Shown here one piece after another: positions 43,109 to 51,440 of a DNA stretch of 51,440 bases (positions within the stretch are counted from its first letter, which is position 1; every line of letters starts with the position of its first letter). Under the pieces are notes generated by a model. It saw only the letters and a list, made by a program, of their open reading frames with translations. It had not been told where the DNA came from and did not search any database. The stretch spans positions 267,272-318,711 of the forward strand of contig QZLH01000009.1 of assembly GCA_003833135.1 (NCBI GenBank), given 5' to 3'. The DNA is from Oehlia diaphana. Taxonomy: Eukaryota; Glomeromycota; Glomeromycetes; Glomerales; Glomeraceae. The position numbers and the translations under genes were made by a program.

Positions 43109-46100
43109 ATGGAAAGTAAAATATTTACATTTCACATCCATTTACCGGAAGGAATAGAAAAAGTCGGGCAACCCATAGTTCTTGGTAATAGAAAGAACTA
43201 GGTTATTGGGAAAACCCTATCGTAAAACTTCGTCAACCATTCCTCGAAAGTCCAACTTATTGGCAATCTGAATCGATAACCATTTCCTTGTCAAATTTAT
43301 TAGAAAAAGATGATACTATGTATAGATTTGCTATTCATGTACCAAAGAAAAGTGAAAAATTCATATTTGAAGGAAATGACGAGAAAGATAATCGTATATT
43401 GGATATTGGAAGAAATAATCAATTTGCCATATGGAAAAATAACGTTATATATCTCAATGACATTCAAGATTATGCATTTGTAGATTATATTTTTAATTCT
43501 ATTGGATCTTACAACCTTAAAGACAAAGTTACTGAATATCAATATTTATTATCTCTTCATGATGAGCTTACAGTTAACGTATCAAATATCGAATTCATCA
43601 ACAACCATATTGATGATAAATTGAGAGAAAAACGTCTTTTTTATCCCTTCTTCTAGGGTATCATATTTCAAGACAAGATTCGAATTATGAATTACCAAAA
43701 TTCTTTCTATCTGAATTATTGCTTGATGCACTTGACAACTTATAATCAAGAAAATTTTTCAGATGTAAAGGTTCAAATGCATATTGCTTTTACAACTTTA
43801 ATTCAACATAACGCCTTTCAATATCAATTTAATTGGCTTAAGAAATTTGCAATAGCGGCGACGTTGATCCTGGATATACCTTTGTCAATCGTTTAAAAGC
43901 ACTAAAGTATCACGACGATGATTTATTGGCGACATTTATAAAGGAGGCGGAAATGATCAGTCCTTATATTAAGAATATTGAATTCGATATTTATATTAAT
44001 CTTGCGAAGGTAAACTTAAGATATTAACTATTTATTATTACTATTATTTGTTGTAATCAAGGGTTCGTCTTTTCATTCGTAATTTTTCTTTTTGATAGTG
44101 GTTAATCCAATTATGTCATAATAATGACTCACTTTTCAAATTATGGAACGATATTCTTTTCCATAATAGCGCAATTGATGAGAGCATTCTCAAATCCTTA
44201 ATTGATCAAATTCAAAAGAATATTTCTTATGATAATGCTGTTAATTTAGAAAATCATTTTAAAAGGGTTCCAATAAATCTTCAGGGTAATGTTACTGAAG
44301 TTTTTCGAAATCATTCTTTATTTTTACTTAAAAGTCCGCGGATCCGAACATTACTGCCATAAGAGTGCTTATTCAAAATGATAATCTAAATTGGAATAGA
44401 GAAGATATCATACAATTATTAGAACTTGTGTCTCAATCTTGTAATTTAGAACTATTAACTTTATTTCCTGAAATTTTGGACAACTGGTTTCGTAGGGATT
44501 TTTCAGATACAAAAGAAAAAAAGATGCCAAACATTTCTAAAAATTGGTTCACATTTCTTTTAAACAAATTAGATAGTAATAATACCAATAAAAGTATATT
44601 TATATTTTCCGTATTTCAACATTTAGAACGTATGCATCCTTTGCTTGGTCACCGGAAAAATATTTGGGAGAACTTAACAATAATTACTATAGATAGGGTA
44701 AAGGGATATTCCGAATCTCAGATAATTGGTGCAATAAAATTTATAGCCCAGATAAAAGAACAAAAAGTAAAAGAATTATTTTTGGAGCTTGTTAAGGAAA
44801 TATTGAATAAAGTTATTCAAGAAATTGATCCGTTGATTAATAGAATATTCTTGATTTGCAATTGTGAAGGAAAAATGTTAAAGATTCCAAATGCGTAAGT
44901 ATTTAGCTCATTTTACTATCCTTATTTATGATTATATTTTTTTATTAACGTGAAACAAAATATTTAGGATGTGTGAAGATATTTTGTGCTATATCATGAC
45001 TAGACTACAACATTATTTATCCGACCAGCATATAAATATCATGAATTCTAGAAAGTTATGGGTTATTATATTAAATGCAACCAGGAACGTTGGAAAACTA
45101 CGTGCAAACGCTTATATTCAACGTATTAAAACATCTATCACTGAACTTAACAGATTACTTTTAGAAAAAAGGGTAAATATGAGATTATTACAATTACTAC
45201 TGGAATACTCTGACGAGCAAATATTTCAATATTTTGAAGAAACTATAGGTAAAAACAAATCTATGGATGACGTGATAATCTCTCAAGAAGAAATTGCGGA
45301 ACTTAGAAAATATTTTCAACTTGAAATCGAGATGTTCATCAAATTTCTTGACAAATTTTATTCAAGTGTTCAAGTAATAGATAGAAATGATTTTATTCGA
45401 AATATGCAAAATTCAGAATTAAAACAATTAATGGTATCAAATCATTGGAAGAATATGTTTGACAGTGTAAGACGTTGTTACAAATATTATCAATCTCAAA
45501 TTTTTCAAAATGTCTTTGAGAATTGTATCAGGGATGATTCTGCCGCGACAAAAGTTGAATACATAATTCAAAAACTAGCACCAACTTCTATTGAAAAATA
45601 TAATATGATATACAAACAATTTGAAGAATGGGAGAAACTTAAATGCTCAGATGTTTCATTACTGTGGAAAAATGCAAAGAATGTTGATACAGAACTCGAT
45701 TTAATAGATGCTTATAAAAATAAAAATCAGAAATTTGTACAAGCCCTTGATAATTTATTAGGAATTCCTCAGTGGATTGAACAATTGATAAATTTGGAAA
45801 ATGTAGTAAAAAATTTTGGAGTATCGCATAATGAAGATGATTGGCTATCATTATCAATTCGTATTTTGAAAGATGATACTATGGAACTTGGGCAAATAAA
45901 TAATTTTTTTGATTACCTTGATAGAAATCTATCTTGTGTTAATCAAGATTGCTGGAAATTGATTAAAGAGTTATCAAATTCTTCCGAATTTGTAGGTTTC
46001 TTAAAGAAAATTTTTGAATGTGATATCAGAAATTTGATTAATTGTGAATATTATTCAGATGAGAGATTGATTCAAGAAGTTACAATTTCATCACTTATTC

Positions 46101-49100
46101 AAATTAAGCAATATTTGTTTCCTCTTATGAATAAAAACATGGAAACTATTAATGATTTCTTGGCAGAAATACTAAAGTTATAAAGAAGAATGATACTTTA
46201 GAAGAAAAGATTGCATTATGTAAAAGTAGCAATATGGCATTACAAAATATATACAATAACATTCAAAATCCTGGAAATGTTACTAAGGAAATAATTGAAA
46301 ATGCTGTACTTAATGGAACTTTTACATTTGTATATGATCAACCAGATGACAAGTGTTTATTTGCTTTACAGTGTCCTTCTAAATTAAATAAGAAGTACAA
46401 TTTAAATGAGATTTTGAATTTGCGTGAACGAGCTCTTTTTATTACAAACAAAAAAAATATAACCATGATGAATGATAATGATGCTGAAACGTCCAAATAT
46501 GCAATGAAACAGTTTATTAATCAAGTTGATATTGCACGAGAAATAGTTAGCATTGTTTCTATGTTAATGCAAACGGGACATTTTGGCTATAGAAAGTTTG
46601 AAAAGAAATTACAGGGAACAGACAATATGAATGATTATCTTAAATTTTTAAAGGCGGAACTTAAGAAATGGTAAATGTTTTATATAAATTGAATCTTTTT
46701 TTTATTTTTATCATAAATAAATTAATAAGTTTAATTAAAAAATTATAGGCAATTAATGATAGATCATGCGCATAAAAAATGTTACTATTTAACATTCTTA
46801 TCAGCTCGTCATGTTTTGGCGTTATATGATTATTTTGTATCAGAAGTTTCGGATAGAGAAATTGAAGAAGAATGTAAAGCATTAATTAGATTTGTAAATA
46901 GCAAAGCCCAATTATCACCATCTCATAGAGATGTACAAAGAATTTTACGTGAATTTAAAGATTATTTCGAAATCCTTTGTGAAATCGGAAATGAATTAGA
47001 AAGAATTTTCAGAAATATTCCAAAACAATCACGTAAATTTGATGCTGTTGAACAGCGTGTAATGCAAGATGTCGTTACAAAAAATAAATTATTTATTGCT
47101 ACTTGTAATGATAAATCACAAGTTCCAAACATTATTATGTCATTATATGCTAATCACGGATATTACCCCGAATCATGGCAGCTTTTGATATGTACTTCTT
47201 TAACTACTATAGAAGAACTTACAATTTTCATAAAAAGAAGTTCCTTCGCATCAAATAATGGATATGGAGATCAATTATTTTGTATTGCAAATGTAGAAGT
47301 GTTAAATTTCAATTCACAACGTAATTTAGTTAATCAAATTAGATCAATGCAAAGTCAAAAGAAGGAGTATCGTTTGGCGCTAATTTATTACAAAAATGAA
47401 ACAGAAATATGTCATTATATTTTAGATCAATTTTCTTCAAATATGCATGCAACTAATGGTTTAAATGACAAAATAATGAATCAAATTTATAAAGAACTGT
47501 GTCAAGAATGTTATACGTGTTTCATCTGACTTATCTGGGCAAGGTAAAACTAAATGGATCAAGGAGGTTAGTTCTATTAAAAAGAAAATTCCACGTGATT
47601 TTTTGATAAGTGATAGCATGGAATTCAGGTTGCTTGTACAGAAATTCAAAAATTTTAAACTTAAACCCGTAGAAAGTTTACATATCAACATAGTGTCGGT
47701 GGACTATCCTGAGGATGTTAACATGTTCTTATTTGAGTTATTAATTTTGGGCATGGTTTTTACCGGTGTTGACATAGCTTGCTTACCTTTATCAGATACA
47801 CCTATACATATATTTATCGAAATAGCCTCAACTACAAAACAGGATTTAATTAATTCTCTTCCTATGACAAGATATTTATCGTTCAATTATTTAACCTGGA
47901 ATATCAAAAATTTGGTAGTTTCACAAGAAATTTATAGTCCAATTCAAATTACTTGTAATTATTTAGATTTATTAGATCGTAACGAAATTGATTCAAAAGA
48001 AATCTATTTTCAACCAGATAAAGAAATAAAACCAGCGGAACGATGTCAATATCTTATTGCAAAATATCTTTTTAATAACAATACTGAAGATATTTCTTCA
48101 TTTCGATTTGTTGAAATATTTGTCAATGTCCTTGCGGATCAATTAGTACGATTATCATCAAGTAAACTCCTTACCATTAATAATCTGGAATTAAGTGTTA
48201 AAGCAACTAATATTAATACTACAATATTAAGGACTTTAATAAATGTCTCAAAAGATTTTGCAACCAGTTCTTTTAAGATAAAAGAATCACAACTAGAATC
48301 TGAGACTTCTGATGCAAATGGCGAAAATGATCATCTTAGTACAATTATTCAATGGGACGATTCAAATCATCCTATTTTATTTTTCAATTTCAATACTTCA
48401 GATATAATATCAATTCTATATCGTGACAGAACAAAGGTTCATGATGACATTAAAAATTTACTAAAAAGTCAAGTAATTGGAAACCAAACCAATTGGGAAT
48501 TAGATGATTATAATTTAATGTCTCAAAATGCCCTTTTTACAAAGTTAGAATCTTTGACACGAAATTCAGCAGAAAAATTAAACCTTCCTGAATATGCTTT
48601 ATCTTGTGATAATTTAATAAAAATGACCTTAATTCTTTTAAGAGAGCGTGCAAACATTCCAGTAATAGTTTGTGGTGAAGCAGGATGCGGAAAAGTACTT
48701 ATTTTTATTATTCCGATGTTATTGCTTATTTTAAGATGCGATTTTTTAACTACTTGTTATTTTTTTTGTTCAATTTATTTCAATTTTGTTTATTTCTTTC
48801 TTAGACAAGTTTAATTTTATATTTGGCTATGGTAGTCGAAGTTCCATTTCAAATTCTTAATCTTCACGCTGGAATTGATGAACGGGCTATTACAATCTTT
48901 ATGGATAATGCCTTTAAAAAAGCAGAAAAGAGTAAAATTTGGGTATTATTTGACGAAATTAACACGTGTAATTATATAGGTTTACTTGCAGATTTAATAT
49001 CTAGCAGAGTTTATAAAGGAAATCTTATACATCAAAATATTCGGTTATTTGCTACCTGTAATCCATACCGTTTTCGTAAAAGAATTCAAAGTGAATCTGG

Positions 49101-50829
49101 TTTGGCAACTAAAATCAAAAAATTTGAAGAACAAAGTAATCTGATATATCAAGTAAAACCACTTCCCAGTCAAATTTTAGATTATGTATGGGACTATGGT
49201 GCTTTAGGACCAGATGATGAATTGAAATATATTAAAATAATGGTTGAAAAAGAAAAAGTGTTAGAACATCCCGCATTTGTTGAACTCTTATTTGCTTCTC
49301 AAAAATTTATTCGAAAAGTTGAAGAACCATACAGTGTTAGCTTACGTGATGTTAAACGAGCTATAACAATGGCGAAGTTCTTTCATAATTCTCTTAAACA
49401 TCGTCCGACTTACAAGAAGGGACATAATTATCCACCACCTGGAAATCCAACTATATTGACCAGATCTTACGTTTTAGCACTTAGTCTTTGTTACCATTCT
49501 CGATTATATGACGAAAATTCACGTAAACAATATTGTAACGAAATGGTACAAATATTTCAAAAACACAAAGCTTATGTGAGTGTAAACATGTTTACTATAA
49601 TTATACGCGAGGAACAGGAGGATTACATTAATAGAATGCAATGTCCACCTAATACAGCCTACAATGAAGCTTTATTAGAGAATGTCTTGATTATGATTGT
49701 ATGCATTTTGACACACATCCCCTTATTCCTTATAGGGGCTCCAGGTTCTTCAAAATCTTTGGCAATTCGTCTTATATGCTCGAATTTACGTGGATCTGAT
49801 TCAAATGACAGATATTTTAGAAAGTTACCCCAGATTTATTTAATGCCACATCTAGGATCGTCATCTTCAACTTCTGACTGTATAATAAAAGATTTTGATA
49901 AGGCAAATAAATATCAAGAAACGACTTCCAAGCAATCTCCTGTTATTAGTGTTGTTTTACTTGATGATGGTGATTATCATTTTCCTTATGATCTTAATTG
50001 CATTATTGTTTTTTTTAGTTGAAGTCGACCGAATTTATTCGTTGTGATTTTATTAGTAGGTTTGGCCGAAACAAGTCCTTTCAATCCATTAAAAGTGCTT
50101 CATTCTCTGCTTGAGCCAAGTTATCCGGCCTCGGGACCAACTGTTTCGGTGATAGGAACGTCTAATTGGCGTTTAGATAATAGTAAAAGTAGCCGCGCAT
50201 TACTTGTTCAGAGGTATTATATCATCATATTATATATATATATAAATTTTGCTAGATTTTCTATTATACCGTAAATGTATATACCTCTTTTTTATAGGCC
50301 GCAATTTAGTTTAGATGATTTGGTTGATACTGCTGAACGCTTATTGAAAACAGGAGTTATTGGTTATGGACAAAGAGGCGCTTTAGAACCTTTAGCTAAA
50401 GCATATATGGATTATGAAAAAAACGGTCAAGCTTTACCTAACTTTCATGGTCTTCGTGACTATTACGCATTGGTCAAACAGATTTCATTAGATGAAATGA
50501 CCCCAGAGAATATTCAAATGGCATTGGCTCGCAGTTTTGGGGGAATAGACAATTATGAATTGTATATAAAATATTTTGGAAATGTACTCAAGACATTTAA
50601 TGATCATAAACCATGGTTCTATAAACCAATTCCTGTTGAAACATTGATCGATTCAAATTTAGATGATCCTGATGCACGTCATTTAATGATTATCAGTAAA
50701 AATAACTCGATCGTAAATTTATTAACTTATGCGTTAAGACGAAGAGATTTGGATCCCGTTATAATTTTAGGATCACAGTTTCCTGATGACCATGATGATT
50801 ATTCTTACAGTGTTTTAAGTAGAATCATG
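43109..50829 (+). CDS. RNF213-like AAA+ protein with N-terminal CBM20 module (frameshifted, 3' end not seen)
   Basis: RNF213/mysterin is a giant cytosolic ubiquitin ligase with tandem AAA+ modules. Starting at MESKIFTFHIHLPEGIEK, the first 110 or so residues (PIVLGN, KELGYWENPIVKL, SPTYWQSESI) form a CBM20 starch-binding module, as in RNF213. Introns at 44011-44098, 44895-44967, 46671-46748, 48695-48804, 49970-50056 and 50214-50297 are GT-AG and in phase. After a GQGKTKW motif, AAA core one has Walker A GEAGCGKT (split by intron 48695-48804), Walker B IWVLFDEIN and ATCNPYR. Core two has GAPGSSKS, VLLDDVGLAE (split by intron 49970-50056) and GTSNWRLDN. One-base frameshifts lie near 43190, 43640, 43740, 43858, 44337, 46177 and 47506. 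The last exon ends VLSRIM at a possible donor, 50830. RING and C-terminal parts are absent. It may be a recent pseudogene or error-laden sequence. Confidence 0.85.
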
Positions 50830-51192
50830 GTAAAAAAAAATCAACCGAGAGAAATTTATTTATTCAATCTATTTACTTTGCTGAAACCTCAGATTTAGCA
50901 ACTTTAACACTTCTGGCATGTGACTATCATGTGACTATAGGGTCGATTGCTAGTGGCTTTTTTTTCATTTTGACTGTCCAGTTTCTACCTCACTACTTTA
51001 CGTTGTCCACATAGAGGTAATATGAAACTTTATTTGTTTTTTAATTTTGAAAAGTACGTTTTTAATTTTGAAGAATACACTTATTTTTTTTATGGAATTA
51101 TAGATTCTATCTTTTCACTTCATATCTTCTATATAGCGAATGACAATGTCCCAATTTCATAAGATATATCGATATAGTTTTTAGTTGAGGCT
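50830..51192. other. Non-coding DNA after the last visible RNF213-like exon
   Basis: The reading frame runs only to a TAG at 50896-50898 with residues unlike the family, so 50830 onward is either an unusually long intron or inserted sequence. No acceptor followed by family-like coding sequence is seen before the window ends. Confidence 0.5.
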
Positions 51193-51325
51193 TCATAAAC
51201 TCCATAGCCACGCTCAATTAAGGCAATGTATTACTGGACCTACACTAAAGATAACTTTAGCAAGGCTTTCTTTGTGAATTAAAAGAAATTTCATACACCT
51301 TGCCAGCTGGTGAGAAAGCTTATGA
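51193..51325 (-). repeat. Dispersed repeat, copy 2
   Basis: The reverse complement of this stretch matches 5304-5437 at roughly 90% by eye. It lies about 360 bp past the last recognisable RNF213-like codon, supporting an insertion in that gene or its immediate 3' side. Confidence 0.75.
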
Positions 51326-51440
51326 AGTAACCCACATTTTTGTTCATAATCACATGATATCAATGAAACTAATGTATTTATGACAGTTCACACCTCCGAC
51401 TCATACAGACGATCCCAGACAGCCAATTATAATAAGAGAT
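51326..51440. other. Window end, nothing recognised
   Basis: No gene. Somewhat less AT-rich than average and possibly the continuation of the repeat element. Confidence 0.3.

Noticed and set aside
43300..43542. Minus-strand frame inside the RNF213-like gene
   Set aside because: Antisense shadow of recognisable CBM20-region coding sequence.

Overview
The window looks like nuclear DNA of an arbuscular mycorrhizal fungus (Glomeromycotina, most likely Rhizophagus). This is inferred from gene content, not from a marker gene. The DNA is very AT-rich with long homopolymers, genes are cut by short (about 60-110 nt) GT-AG introns, and the families present (BTB-BACK-TLDc, tyrosine-kinase-like protein kinase, F-box/LRR, RNF213-like AAA+ ligase, hAT elements) are the ones hugely expanded in those genomes. 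All reading was by eye, with no database search.

Layout. 1-6.7 kb: gene-poor DNA holding a small hAT-type element (610-865), a tentative small gene (2038-2363), a two-exon metallothionein-like gene on the minus strand (4131-4364) with a repeat-bearing promoter, and one copy of a dispersed repeat (5304-5437). 6.7-8.5 kb: a three-exon nucleotidyltransferase-like gene. 9.3-11.1 kb: relics (decayed bromodomain gene, LTR-like block, 3' fragment of a TLDc gene). 11.5-13.8 kb: two tandem BTB-TLDc genes around an assembly gap. 13.8-22.7 kb: transposon graveyard (pogo-like end, frameshifted hAT transposase, BED-finger-like relic) and a small spliced gene at 19.5 kb. 22.9-24.6 kb: F-box protein. 27-29.5 kb: six-exon kinase on the minus strand, split by what looks like a false assembly gap. 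33.4-37.4 kb: three degenerate tandem copies of a 5' region, the last leading into an intact eight-exon seven-transmembrane receptor gene. 37.5-43 kb: relics and two small inverted-repeat elements. 43.1-50.8 kb: a large RNF213-like gene with an N-terminal starch-binding (CBM20) module and two AAA+ cores, broken by about seven one-base frameshifts and running into repeat DNA at the window edge.

The genes do not form an operon or an obvious pathway. They are independent members of expanded signalling and ubiquitin-related families (receptor, kinase, BTB and F-box substrate adaptors, giant E3 ligase) in repeat-rich accessory DNA, plus a metal-binding peptide. The least expected content is what single-frame ORF reading misses: the metallothionein, the receptor, the upstream kinase exon, and the transposon relics.
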